64,000 bases of DNA. Source: Spirochaetaceae bacterium. Its GTDB lineage: Bacteria > Spirochaetota > Spirochaetia > SZUA-6 > Bin103. Under the pieces are notes generated by a model, which made no database searches, had not been told where the DNA came from, and was given only the letters and a program-made list of their open reading frames with translations. Below, in pieces: positions 43,946-51,659 of this stretch; position 1 is the stretch's first letter, and each line of letters begins with the position of its first letter. The translations under genes and the position numbers were made by a program. The stretch spans positions 30,340 to 94,339 of the forward strand of contig JAPPGB010000148.1 in the NCBI GenBank assembly GCA_028821475.1, in the 5' to 3' direction.

Positions 43946-45136
43946 TCACGGATCGGATCGGTCTCGCTTGGCGTCGGCGTCGGCGTCGGCGTCCACTTCG
44001 GACGGGCGCAATGGCGGGGCGCGGTCGACGACGTAGGTCATCAGCGACGGGATGCCGGCGACCCAGACGACCGGCGGCACCTGGCCCGGCGGGCTCCAGA
44101 GGTAACCGAGCCGATTCAATTCCTCGCGCGCCGCCAGCCGGCCCGCGGCGTCGTCGCCAGTTGCGCCGAGCGCGGCATCGAGGTCGCGGTCGGTTGCGGT
44201 AGAGGCTGCGCTTCCGAACAGTGCCGCCACCGCGACTGCCGCCGGCAGCACACTGCGCGCTTCCAATTCCCGATAGCGGTCCTGGTAGTAGTCGGTGACC
44301 CGGGCGATCACCTGAGACCGCGCCGCGTCCGCATGCGCGGCGGTCAACCGGGTGGCTTCGATGGCCAGACGCTGCTGCCACAGGGCGCTTCCCCAGACCT
44401 GTATGAAGTACGGGTAGCGCTGGCTGTGCTCCACGACCGCGTCGAGGGCGTCGGCGTCGATGCCCACGCCGTGGGCCGCCAGCGGGTTGGTCAGAGCGGC
44501 GCGAGCAGCGGCGTCGCTCAGCAGACCGATGCCGAGGCGCCCTTCATCCAGCCGGCTCCAGAAGGAGGCGTTCATGGTAGCGAGGTGCGCGGGCAGGCCC
44601 GGAGTGCCGGCCAGCACCAGCAGAAATGGCGCGTTCGCGCGCACGTCCTGACTCAGATTGAGCAGCAGTTGGCCGACGTCACGCGTGAGTGTGTGGGCTT
44701 CGTCGACCAGCGCGACCACTGGTTTCTTCCGGCACCGGGCGATCAGCCGCTCCATGAGCTCCTGCGCGGGCACGTCCGGCGCCGCCCACTCCGCTTGACC
44801 GACGCCCGCCACGCCAAGCTTCCGGGGCAGGATCTTCCTGATCACGGAAACGGGCAACAAGGCCTCCGCCACGGCCTCCCGGCTGCGTACCAGGCTTGGC
44901 GACAGCCGCACGACGTCTATCCGGGCAGCGTCATGACAGGCGCGCGTGAACCAGTTGAGCAGCACGGTCTTGCCATTGCCGCGCGGCCCCATCAGCGCCA
45001 CGTCGTGTGGCGGGGCGTTGCCGCCGGCCAAGTCCGCCAGGCACCGCGTCAGAACGCCCTGCTCCCGCTCGCGCCCGGTGAGCGCCGGCGGAGCCGCGCC
45101 CGCACCGGGAGTGAACAGCCGCTGCGGGGCTCTCAT
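43946..45136 (-). CDS. AAA_16/Cdc6-like ATPase
   Basis: A 396-residue protein starting MRAPQRLFTPGAGAA. ALTGREREQGVL is the start of the AAA module, VALMGPRGNGKTVLLNWFTR Walker A, KPVVALVDEAHTLTRDVGQL Walker B, and FLLVLAGTPGLPAHL sensor 1. A winged-helix-like region follows. The extreme C-terminus is a short Asp-Ala repeat (VDADADADAKRD) from GTCGGC repeats. The role is unknown; it resembles sensor ATPases of accessory cassettes. Its ATG overlaps the stop of the 51-codon gene upstream in ATGA. Confidence 0.85.
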   Translation of the reverse strand: MRAPQRLFTPGAGAAPPALTGREREQGVLTRCLADLAGGNAPPHDVALMGPRGNGKTVLLNWFTRACHDAARIDVVRLSPSLVRSREAVAEALLPVSVIRKILPRKLGVAGVGQAEWAAPDVPAQELMERLIARCRKKPVVALVDEAHTLTRDVGQLLLNLSQDVRANAPFLLVLAGTPGLPAHLATMNASFWSRLDEGRLGIGLLSDAAARAALTNPLAAHGVGIDADALDAVVEHSQRYPYFIQVWGSALWQQRLAIEATRLTAAHADAARSQVIARVTDYYQDRYRELEARSVLPAAVAVAALFGSAASTATDRDLDAALGATGDDAAGRLAAREELNRLGYLWSPPGQVPPVVWVAGIPSLMTYVVDRAPPLRPSEVDADADADAKRDRSDP

Positions 45137-45288
45137 GAAGGCGGCCGTACGGGGCGATACGTCGGCACGAACACGATCGGCAGGACCGACTCGCCCCATT
45201 CGATCGCCGTCCGAAGCCGCAGCCCCTGCACGGGTGCAGTGCTCGCCACCGTGGCAGTGTCGGTGAGCTGCTGATCATCGACCGCCAT
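45133..45288 (-). CDS. Small protein co-translated with the AAA ATPase
   Basis: A 51-residue frame, MAVDDQQLTDTATVAST continuing as LRLRTAIEWGESVLPIVFVP and TYRPVRPPS. Its stop and the next gene's start overlap as ATGA, strong evidence that it is a real gene. The C-terminal EWGESVLPIVFVPTYR looks protein-like and hydrophobic. No family is recognised with certainty and no good ribosome site is seen. It may be a partner peptide of the ATPase. Confidence 0.5.
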   Translation of the reverse strand: MAVDDQQLTDTATVASTAPVQGLRLRTAIEWGESVLPIVFVPTYRPVRPPS

Positions 45289-45492
45289 CGTTGCAGGCTA
45301 CTCAATACGGTCCTTCGATTCAATGACGACGCATCGGCGTTGATCGCGATCGCGACTCGCTACGCGCACCCAGTCGTTCGGCAGGCAGCGCCGCGCACCC
45401 GCTGCAGGCCGCGACGCGGTGCGACTATGCGTTGTCCTTTCCGTCACCTATGCAGCGCCTATGCCGATGGAGCTTGAAAAAGCTGCCTTCCC

Positions 45493-45521
45493 TTGACAAT
45501 GATGTATACTTGACGATGATG
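45493..45521. promoter_or_regulatory. Direct repeats upstream of an AbrB-type antitoxin
   Basis: TTGACAATGATG (45493-45504) and TTGACGATGATG (45510-45521) are direct repeats ending five bases before the antitoxin ATG. They are the likely autorepression sites of the AbrB-like protein. The first TTGACA could also serve as a -35 box, but the nearest TATACT lies only six bases away. Confidence 0.45.
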
Positions 45522-45526
45522 AATCC

Positions 45527-45787
45527 ATGATTACTACAGTCACGGGAAAGAACCAGGTCACCGTGCCGGCGGCGATTGTGGCTGCCGAGGCGATCGAGCC
45601 GGGGACCCGCCTTCAGTGGAGCGCCACCGAGCGCGAGCACGTGCTGGAGGTGCGGGTCCTGCCGACCGTCGCCGCGGTCGCTGCCGGGCTGCGCGGGCGC
45701 GGGTTGCAGCACCGGAAGCGGACGGGCAGTGCCGTCGACGCGCTCGTGCAGGAACGCGAACGCGAACGAGAAGACACGATGCCGTGA
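45527..45787 (+). CDS. AbrB/SpoVT-type antitoxin
   Basis: An 86-residue protein. MITTVTGKNQVTVPAAIVAA, then EAIEPGTRLQW, is the swapped-hairpin AbrB DNA-binding domain at the N-terminus. The C-terminal RKRTGSAVDALVQERERERE is helical and charged and should contact the toxin. The stop overlaps the GTG start of the PIN toxin in GTGA. Confidence 0.82.
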   Translation: MITTVTGKNQVTVPAAIVAAEAIEPGTRLQWSATEREHVLEVRVLPTVAAVAAGLRGRGLQHRKRTGSAVDALVQEREREREDTMP

Positions 45788-46224
45788 GGGCGGTCACTCA
45801 CGTTCTCGACACCTCGGCGATACTTGCACACTACTTCGATGAGCCGGGAGCCGAGATGGTAGAGCGGCTGTGGTACGACTCCGTCAACCGCATCGCGGTG
45901 TGCGTGTTGTCCTTGCCCGAGTTGAAGGGCCGGCTGACGGTAGAGGTGGACGACCCGCAAGAGGTGGAGCGGGCTTTCCGCCAATACGTCGGCGAACTCA
46001 CCACGACCCTGATCGTCGATCGCCGGACCGCCGACAGCGCGATGCTGTTGCGCGAATCGGCGGACACCCGGCTGCCCCTGGTCGACGCGGGGATCGCCGG
46101 GTGCGCCCACGTCCACTCCGCCGTCCTGGTCCACCGAGACCCACACTTGGCGTCAATATCCCGCGAACTCGTAGCGCAAGTGGTACTCCCGGAGAAGGAC
46201 ACATCGACAGAATCATCTCAATGA
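45784..46224 (+). CDS. PIN-domain toxin (VapC family)
   Basis: A 146-residue protein from a GTG coupled to the antitoxin stop. THVLDTSAILAHYFDEPGAE (first Asp), VCVLSLPELKGRL (Glu), TRLPLVDAGIAGCAH (Asp) and VLVHRDPHLASIS (last Asp) supply the PIN acidic residues. It is probably a Mg-dependent RNase held in check by the AbrB-type partner. It is one of three PIN toxins in the window, each with a different antitoxin class. Confidence 0.85.
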   Translation: MRAVTHVLDTSAILAHYFDEPGAEMVERLWYDSVNRIAVCVLSLPELKGRLTVEVDDPQEVERAFRQYVGELTTTLIVDRRTADSAMLLRESADTRLPLVDAGIAGCAHVHSAVLVHRDPHLASISRELVAQVVLPEKDTSTESSQ

Positions 46225-46249
46225 CCCGCGTATGGTCGGAACGGATGGA

Positions 46250-46678
46250 CTACTCCTGCCGGCGCAGGAGGGAGATGCCGAGGGAGGCGAGGAGGAGGGG
46301 GAGGAGGGCGTCGATGATGATCCACACGATCGATACGGCGCTGTCAGGCGGCGCGGTGTAACGGGGGCTGAGCAGGTTGAACCAGTTCCACAGTAGCAGG
46401 ATGGCGACGAACAGCAGGCCGTAGAACCAGGTGTTGGCGGCCAGCCACGCGCGGGTGACCGTATCGCCGTCCCGCTGGCCGCCCGCGGCGCGTTTGCGGG
46501 GCCATGCGAAGATCACCCCGACCGCGACTGCGGCGACCATCAGCGGATCCAGAATGGTCCACAGCGGGCTGTACGGCTGGCCATCGACGGAGGTGTGGTA
46601 GAGCGGCTCGACCACGGTATGGACGGCCACCGCAACCGCCACCAGGACCAGGAAGATGCCACCGATCCGCTTCACCAT
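46250..46678 (-). CDS. Uncharacterised four-helix membrane protein
   Basis: A 142-residue protein starting MVKRIGGIFLVLVAVAVAVH. Four hydrophobic segments are visible (GIFLVLVAVAVAV, ILDPLMVAAVAVGVIFAWPR, WFYGLLFVAILLLWNWFNLL, IVWIIIDALLPLLLASLGIS). No catalytic motif or family is recognised. It is divergent from the sugar ABC permease genes, 143 bases away, and convergent with the PIN toxin. Confidence 0.65.
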   Translation of the reverse strand: MVKRIGGIFLVLVAVAVAVHTVVEPLYHTSVDGQPYSPLWTILDPLMVAAVAVGVIFAWPRKRAAGGQRDGDTVTRAWLAANTWFYGLLFVAILLLWNWFNLLSPRYTAPPDSAVSIVWIIIDALLPLLLASLGISLLRRQE

Positions 46679-46821
46679 TTCGATTTCAGGACAGTGTGTC
46701 TCATGTTTCGGGCGCCCGGTCAAGGCGCGCCGCGGCGCTGGGGGTTGTGGTGGCTGGAGGCGGGGGGCTGTGCTATTCTCGGCGCCGGGGGGCGGCACTG
46801 TATACCTATCACCAGAAGCGC

Positions 46822-47685
46822 ATGATCGCCGGTTACGTGTTCATCTCGCCGTGGGTGATCGGGTTCCTGGTGTTCGTGGTGGGTTCGCTGCTGGCGTCGC
46901 TGTTCCTGAGCTTCACCAACTGGAACGCGCTCTCCACGCCGCAGTTCATCGGCCTCAAGAACTACGCCAAGCTGTTCTTCGACGATCCCCTGTTCTGGAA
47001 GTCGGTCAAGGTCACCGCGTTGTACTCGCTGAGCATCCCGCTCAACCTGGTGTTCGGGCTGCTGATCGCCGTGCTGCTCAACCAGAAGATCAAGGGGCTC
47101 GGCCTGTTCCGCACCATCTACTACCTGCCGAGCGTGATCGTGGGGGTGGCGGTGTCGCTGCTGTGGGTGTGGATCTTCAACCCGCGCTTCGGCATCTTCA
47201 ACCTGTTCCTGGCGCAGGTGTTCGGTATCCAGGGGCCGGCCTGGCTGGCGGACGAGAGCTGGGTGATCCCGGCGTTGATCATCATGAGCCTGTGGGGCGT
47301 CGGCGGACCGATGCTGATCTACCTGGCGGCGCTGCAGAACGTGCCCACCTCCTACTACGAGGCGGCGATCGTGGACGGCGCCAACGCCTGGCAGCGGTTC
47401 CTGAAGATCACCGTGCCGATGATCTCGCCGGTGATCCTGTTCAACCTGATCATGGGCATCATCCAGTCGTTCCAGGTGTTCACGCCCGCCTACGTGATGA
47501 CCGACGGCGGTCCCAACCACGGCAGCCTGATGTACGTGTTGTACCTGTACCGGCACGCGTTCCAGTGGTACCGCATGGGCTACGCCGCCGCCCAGGCGTG
47601 GCTCCTGTTCGTGCTCATCCTCGCCATGACCCTGGTGGTGCTGCGCTCGTCGGCGGCCTGGGTGTACTACGAGTCGCGGAAGTAG
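46822..47685 (+). CDS. Sugar ABC transporter permease (MalF/UgpA-like)
   Basis: About 287 residues from MIAGYVFISPWVIGFLVFVV. In-frame sequence continues upstream (LYTYHQKR), so a non-ATG start near 46798 is possible. The family shows FTNWNALSTPQFIGLKNYAK after helix 1 and the EAA loop EAAIVDGANAWQRFLKITVP at about residue 190. It ends AAWVYYESRK. It pairs with the permease 17 bases downstream and most likely with the binding protein at 51660-52997. No ATPase gene is linked. Confidence 0.9.
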   Translation: MIAGYVFISPWVIGFLVFVVGSLLASLFLSFTNWNALSTPQFIGLKNYAKLFFDDPLFWKSVKVTALYSLSIPLNLVFGLLIAVLLNQKIKGLGLFRTIYYLPSVIVGVAVSLLWVWIFNPRFGIFNLFLAQVFGIQGPAWLADESWVIPALIIMSLWGVGGPMLIYLAALQNVPTSYYEAAIVDGANAWQRFLKITVPMISPVILFNLIMGIIQSFQVFTPAYVMTDGGPNHGSLMYVLYLYRHAFQWYRMGYAAAQAWLLFVLILAMTLVVLRSSAAWVYYESRK

Positions 47686-47702
47686 GCGGAACGAGCGCAT
47701 CA

Positions 47703-48572
47703 ATGTCGAGCACCACCCTGGTTCGTTACTACGAACGGCAGTCGTTCAAGCGCCGCATCACGCTGGCGTTCGTGTATGCGGCCCTGGCCGCCGGCGGGGT
47801 GGTGATCCTGGCGCCGTTCGTCTGGATGCTGTCCACCGCCGTCAAGGTGCCGGGCACCGAGTTCATCTATCCGCCGCAACTGTTCACCCGGCCGTTGCGC
47901 TGGAACAACTTCAGCGACGGCTGGACCGCGCTGCCGTTCACGCGCTGGTTCTTCAACACCTCGGTCATCACCCTGCTGTCGGTGGCGGGCGCGGTCATCT
48001 CCTCGTCGCTGGTGGCGTACGGGTTCGCCCGGCTGGAGTTCCCGGGCCGCACCATCCTGTTCGTAATCCTGCTGAGCACCATGATGCTGCCGTTCCACGT
48101 GCGCCTCATCCCGATGTTCATTACCTTCCGGTTTCTCGGCTGGATCGACACCTACCTGCCGCTGGTCGTGCCGTTCTTCTTCGGGGGGGTGCCGTTCTTC
48201 ATATTCCTGGTGCGCCAGTTCTTCCTCACCATCCCGCTGGAGATGGAGGACGCGGCCGCCATCGACGGCGCCGGCGTGTTCGCCAGCTTCCTGCTGATCA
48301 TCCTGCCGCTGTCGCGCCCGGTGCTCGGGGTGGTGGGGGTGTTCGCGTTCATCCGCGTGTGGAACGACTTCCTGGAGCCGCTGATCTACATCCACTCGAT
48401 GGACAAGATGACGCTGTCGCTCGGCCTGCGCTTCTTCCAGGACCAGGACTTCACCGACTGGACGAGCCTGATGGCGGTGTCGATCATCGTGCTGGTGCCG
48501 AGCGTGGCGCTGTTCTTCGTGGCGCAGAAGTACTACATCCACGGCGTGGTGACCACCGGGATCAAGGGTTAA
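47703..48572 (+). CDS. Sugar ABC transporter permease (MalG/UgpE-like)
   Basis: A 289-residue permease. VILAPFVWMLSTAVKVPGTE is the N-terminal helix with the family's post-helix motif. DAAAIDGAGVFASFLLIILP is the EAA loop that binds an ATPase, and TTGIKG the typical C-terminus. It forms the inner-membrane channel with the preceding gene. The glycosidase gene follows after 25 bases, linking uptake to hydrolysis. Confidence 0.92.
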   Translation: MSSTTLVRYYERQSFKRRITLAFVYAALAAGGVVILAPFVWMLSTAVKVPGTEFIYPPQLFTRPLRWNNFSDGWTALPFTRWFFNTSVITLLSVAGAVISSSLVAYGFARLEFPGRTILFVILLSTMMLPFHVRLIPMFITFRFLGWIDTYLPLVVPFFFGGVPFFIFLVRQFFLTIPLEMEDAAAIDGAGVFASFLLIILPLSRPVLGVVGVFAFIRVWNDFLEPLIYIHSMDKMTLSLGLRFFQDQDFTDWTSLMAVSIIVLVPSVALFFVAQKYYIHGVVTTGIKG

Positions 48573-48597
48573 CCGTGTTGGCGACGGGCCCGGCGGC

Positions 48598-50601
48598 GTG
48601 ATTTTCGGCACCCACTACGAGTACCCGTTCGGGGGCATGGCGACGCGCCCCGAGTGGCTGCCGCGCGGCGAAGAGGACTGGCGGCGCGACCTGGCGGTGA
48701 TCAGGGACACCGGGTTCGACGCCATCCGCATCCGCATCGGCTTCGACAGTGACATCGACGAGGTGGGCCGGCTGCTCGACCTTTGCGCGGAACTGGAGGT
48801 GGGCGTGCTGTTCGGGTTCGCCACCTTCTACGTCGGCTATGCCTTCTTCGAGGAGCACCCGGACGCCAAGGTGGTGGATCGCCGCGGCAGTGCCTACCCC
48901 GAGGGGCCGCACCACTACCTGTGGCCGCGCGCCTGCGTCGACCACCCCGTCTACCGGCGGCGCCGCGACGAACTGGTGCGGGAGAGCGCACGCCGTTTTT
49001 GCCGCCACCGGGCGATCGTGGACTGGGACATCCACAACGAGCCCAACCTGGGCGTGGGCGACCATCCCTGCTACTGCGTGCACTCGGTGGCCGGCTACCG
49101 GGCCGACCTGGAGCGCCGCTTCGGCAGCATCGGGGCGGTCAACGCGCGCTTCGACGCCGCCTTCGCGGGATTCTCGGAGGTGGAGCCGCCGCACGAGGCC
49201 GACCCCGATCCGGCCGGCCTGTGGCGCGACTGGCGCGAGTTCTCGGCGCGGCGGCTGTCCGCCTTCCTGCTGGAGGGCGCCGCCATCATCCGCGCCGCGT
49301 GCCCGGGCGTGCGGGTGAGCTTCAACTACACCCACTTCGAGGGGCTGCAGGCCAAGGGGCAGGACTGGTGGCTGCTGCCGCGGCTGGACTACACGTCGTC
49401 GAGCCTGTACCACGGATCCGGCGCGCAGACGGCGGCGATCTCCGGCGCCCACCTGGCGCTGCTGAAGGCGCTGGCCCCGGAGCAGGAGTTGTGGATCACC
49501 GAGTTCCAGGGCGGGCCGTTCCCGTATGCCGGCGCCGGGCGCGACGCCGGTGCCTCGATTCTGTGGCGCGGCATCCAGATCGAGGCGGAGGTGAACCAGG
49601 TGGCCAGCCACGGCGCCGACGCCCTGTTCTTCTACCGCTGGGAGCCGCTGCTGAGCGGACCGGAGCCGTGGATCAACCACATGGTGGACGCCGACGACTA
49701 CGACACCGAGCGGCGGCTGGCGACGAAGCGGGTGATTGCGGAGTTGCGCGCCGACGCGGAGTTGCTGGCCGGCGCGCGCACGGTACCGGCGCGGGTGGCG
49801 ATCTACCTGAGCCGTGAGACGGTGTGGCAGGCCAACGCCCGCGGAGCGGCGCTGGCGGACACGGTGTTCGGCCTTTACGCGCTGTTCCTGGACCTGGGCT
49901 ACGAGGTGACCTTCGTGACCGGAGGCAGCTTTCCGTCGGCGGGTGAGGGTGTGGAGGTGCTCGCCGTTCCGTTTCCCCTGGGGCTGTCGGCGGACGAGCT
50001 GGAGGGCATGACCGCCTACGTGGCCGGCGGCGGGCGCGTGGTTGCCGAGTTGCCGATGACCGGCCTCGACGATTGCCGGCGGGCGGCTGCGGCCTTCGGC
50101 ATGGAGTGCCGGGAGTGGATCCGCCCCGACCACTGGATGGCCGGCTGGAGCCTGAACGCCGCGCACGGCGGATTCGGCGGCTTCGCCTTCTTCGACCGCG
50201 TGCTCGCGGGCCGGTTCGCGGGCACGGAATTGGCGCGCTACCGCGACGTGGACGCGCCCGGCCTGGTCGCCGCCGGGCCGGAGGGCCGCATCCTGCTGGC
50301 CACCTTCGCGCTGGGCCGCTCCTACCTGTGGTCCCTGCACCGCGGCCTGCGCCGCCTGCTGGCCGGTTGGCTGCCGGCCTCCCTGCCGCCCGACATCGAG
50401 CTGGCCGGCGACGTGCCGGACGAGTACCGTTCGCTGGTCGAGGCGCGGGTGCTGGAAGGCGCGGCCGGCAGCCTGCTGTTCGTGATCAACCGCTCAGGCT
50501 ACCCCTGGACGGTAACCGCGGCTGCCCGCGGCTACCGCCCCGAGCAGGTCCGCCTGCCCGCCTACGGCGCCCGGCGCATTCCCCTGCACCGCCCAAAGTG
50601 A
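48598..50601 (+). CDS. GH42-like beta-galactosidase-type glycoside hydrolase
   Basis: A 667-residue protein from a GTG start. The TIM-barrel part shows FDAIRIRIGF, then VDWDIHNEPNLG with the acid/base Glu (clan GH-A asparagine-glutamate pair), and LWITEFQGGPFPY with the nucleophile Glu. A Rossmann-like trimerisation domain follows (YLSRETVWQANARG; VAGGGRVVAELPMTGLD), as in GH42 enzymes. The absence of a signal peptide points to cytoplasmic hydrolysis of an oligosaccharide imported by the permeases upstream. The exact linkage specificity is unknown. Confidence 0.85.
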   Translation: MIFGTHYEYPFGGMATRPEWLPRGEEDWRRDLAVIRDTGFDAIRIRIGFDSDIDEVGRLLDLCAELEVGVLFGFATFYVGYAFFEEHPDAKVVDRRGSAYPEGPHHYLWPRACVDHPVYRRRRDELVRESARRFCRHRAIVDWDIHNEPNLGVGDHPCYCVHSVAGYRADLERRFGSIGAVNARFDAAFAGFSEVEPPHEADPDPAGLWRDWREFSARRLSAFLLEGAAIIRAACPGVRVSFNYTHFEGLQAKGQDWWLLPRLDYTSSSLYHGSGAQTAAISGAHLALLKALAPEQELWITEFQGGPFPYAGAGRDAGASILWRGIQIEAEVNQVASHGADALFFYRWEPLLSGPEPWINHMVDADDYDTERRLATKRVIAELRADAELLAGARTVPARVAIYLSRETVWQANARGAALADTVFGLYALFLDLGYEVTFVTGGSFPSAGEGVEVLAVPFPLGLSADELEGMTAYVAGGGRVVAELPMTGLDDCRRAAAAFGMECREWIRPDHWMAGWSLNAAHGGFGGFAFFDRVLAGRFAGTELARYRDVDAPGLVAAGPEGRILLATFALGRSYLWSLHRGLRRLLAGWLPASLPPDIELAGDVPDEYRSLVEARVLEGAAGSLLFVINRSGYPWTVTAAARGYRPEQVRLPAYGARRIPLHRPK

Positions 50602-50727
50602 TTGAGTTTGTTGGCAGTTGGTTCAGTTCACTCGGTCCGCCGCGCACATGGAGCAGGATCCTGCCTAGTCAGGGAGTTGCCGACGGTCGGGTAGGTGAGG
50701 TACTCTGAAACCGCGCGAGGACCAAGG

Positions 50728-51150
50728 GTGAAGGTATTCATCAGTCACGCACATTCCGATGAGCATTTGGCTCAGAAGGTTGCCGCGATACTGCAGGAAG
50801 CTGGCCTGGAGGTTTGGGATGCCATGCGCGAGATCCTGCCTGGCGATAATTGGGCACAGGAAGTGAGTAACGCGTTGCAGGAGTCCGAGGCCATGGTCAT
50901 ACTCCTGACACCGGATGCGGTCCGATCCGAGTGGGTGCGTCGGGAAATGCGCTGGAATATAGAATATGCGCTTGGCGAAGTGCGTTTTCGCAGCCGTCTT
51001 ATACCGGTCGTTGCGGGGGATCCGGACATCCTGAATACCGAGGGCGTTCCCTGGATTCTTCGCCATCAGAAGATGGTCGATCTGACTCAACACGAGAACG
51101 AAGAAGAGGGAATCAGGGAAGTCGCCCGGACTCTTCTGCAAGTCGCCTGA
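50728..51150 (+). CDS. TIR-domain-only protein 1
   Basis: A 140-residue single-domain protein from a GTG. KVFISHAHSDEHLAQKVAAI is the TIR beta-A/box 1 region, LEVWDAMREILPGDNW the BB-loop, EAMVILLTPDAVRSEWVRRE the alpha-C region with the candidate catalytic Glu after SEW, and RLIPVVAGD the next strand. Bacterial TIR domains often hydrolyse NAD or make cyclic ADP-ribose signals in anti-phage defence. No sensor domain is fused. A second TIR gene follows after 33 bases. Both are AT-richer than the neighbouring sugar genes. Confidence 0.85.
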   Translation: MKVFISHAHSDEHLAQKVAAILQEAGLEVWDAMREILPGDNWAQEVSNALQESEAMVILLTPDAVRSEWVRREMRWNIEYALGEVRFRSRLIPVVAGDPDILNTEGVPWILRHQKMVDLTQHENEEEGIREVARTLLQVA

Positions 51151-51183
51151 CAGGCACGAGCTGCTTTCAAACCCAATCAAGCA

Positions 51184-51594
51184 TTGCCGCACGAGATATT
51201 TCTTTCCCACTCGGATCGAGACCGGGCATTTGTCGTGCGGCTGGCGGAGACCCTACGGCGTCACGGACTCCCAGTATGGTATAGCCGCACCGACATCGTT
51301 GGAGCGCAGCAGTGGCATGATGAGATCGGGTCAGCGTTGCGCCGGTGCGACTGGTTCGTGCTTGTGCTGTCGCCAGGTGCGGTCGATTCGGCCTGGGTCA
51401 AGCGGGAACTTATCTTCGCTCTGCAGCAGAGCCGTCTCGGCGACAGAATCGTGCCCCTGATGTTTGTGTCCTGCAACTATGGGGCTCTCTCTTGGACGTT
51501 GTCAGGTTTTCAGATGATCGACTTTACGCAGGATTTCCAACAAGGTGCCCGCGATCTTCTGCGAGTATGGGGAGTGGGTTACCGTCCCGAGTGA
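51184..51594 (+). CDS. TIR-domain-only protein 2
   Basis: A 136-residue single TIR domain from a TTG start (weak ribosome site). HEIFLSHSDRDRAFVVRLAE is box 1, LPVWYSRTDIVGAQQWHDEI the BB-loop, and WFVLVLSPGAVDSAWVKREL the block with the candidate catalytic Glu. It ends LRVWGVGYRPE. It is similar to, but clearly diverged from, TIR protein 1. The pair resembles duplicated ThsB-like TIR genes of Thoeris loci, but no ThsA-type NADase gene is nearby. The two genes lie between the sugar importer/glycosidase genes and the convergent binding-protein gene. Confidence 0.83.
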   Translation: MPHEIFLSHSDRDRAFVVRLAETLRRHGLPVWYSRTDIVGAQQWHDEIGSALRRCDWFVLVLSPGAVDSAWVKRELIFALQQSRLGDRIVPLMFVSCNYGALSWTLSGFQMIDFTQDFQQGARDLLRVWGVGYRPE

Positions 51595-51615
51595 AGTCGC
51601 CTGTGAATCAGCAAC

Positions 51616-51642
51616 GCCGCCCCGGCTGACCGCCGGGACGGC
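51616..51642 (-). terminator. Hairpin after the sugar-binding protein gene
   Basis: GCCGTCCCGGC can pair with GCCGGGGCGGC on the minus strand, 18 bases after the stop of the binding-protein gene, with no clear T-tract. It may act in both directions between convergent genes. Confidence 0.4.
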
Positions 51643-51659
51643 GCCTGTGCGGAGCCGGA

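Noticed and set aside
45493..45510. Sigma70-type promoter TTGACA/TATACT
   Set aside because: The spacing between the boxes is six bases instead of about 17; the direct repeats read better as operator sites.
50728..51594. Complete Thoeris system
   Set aside because: Only TIR genes are present; no ThsA-like NADase with SLOG or sirtuin domain is visible within the window.
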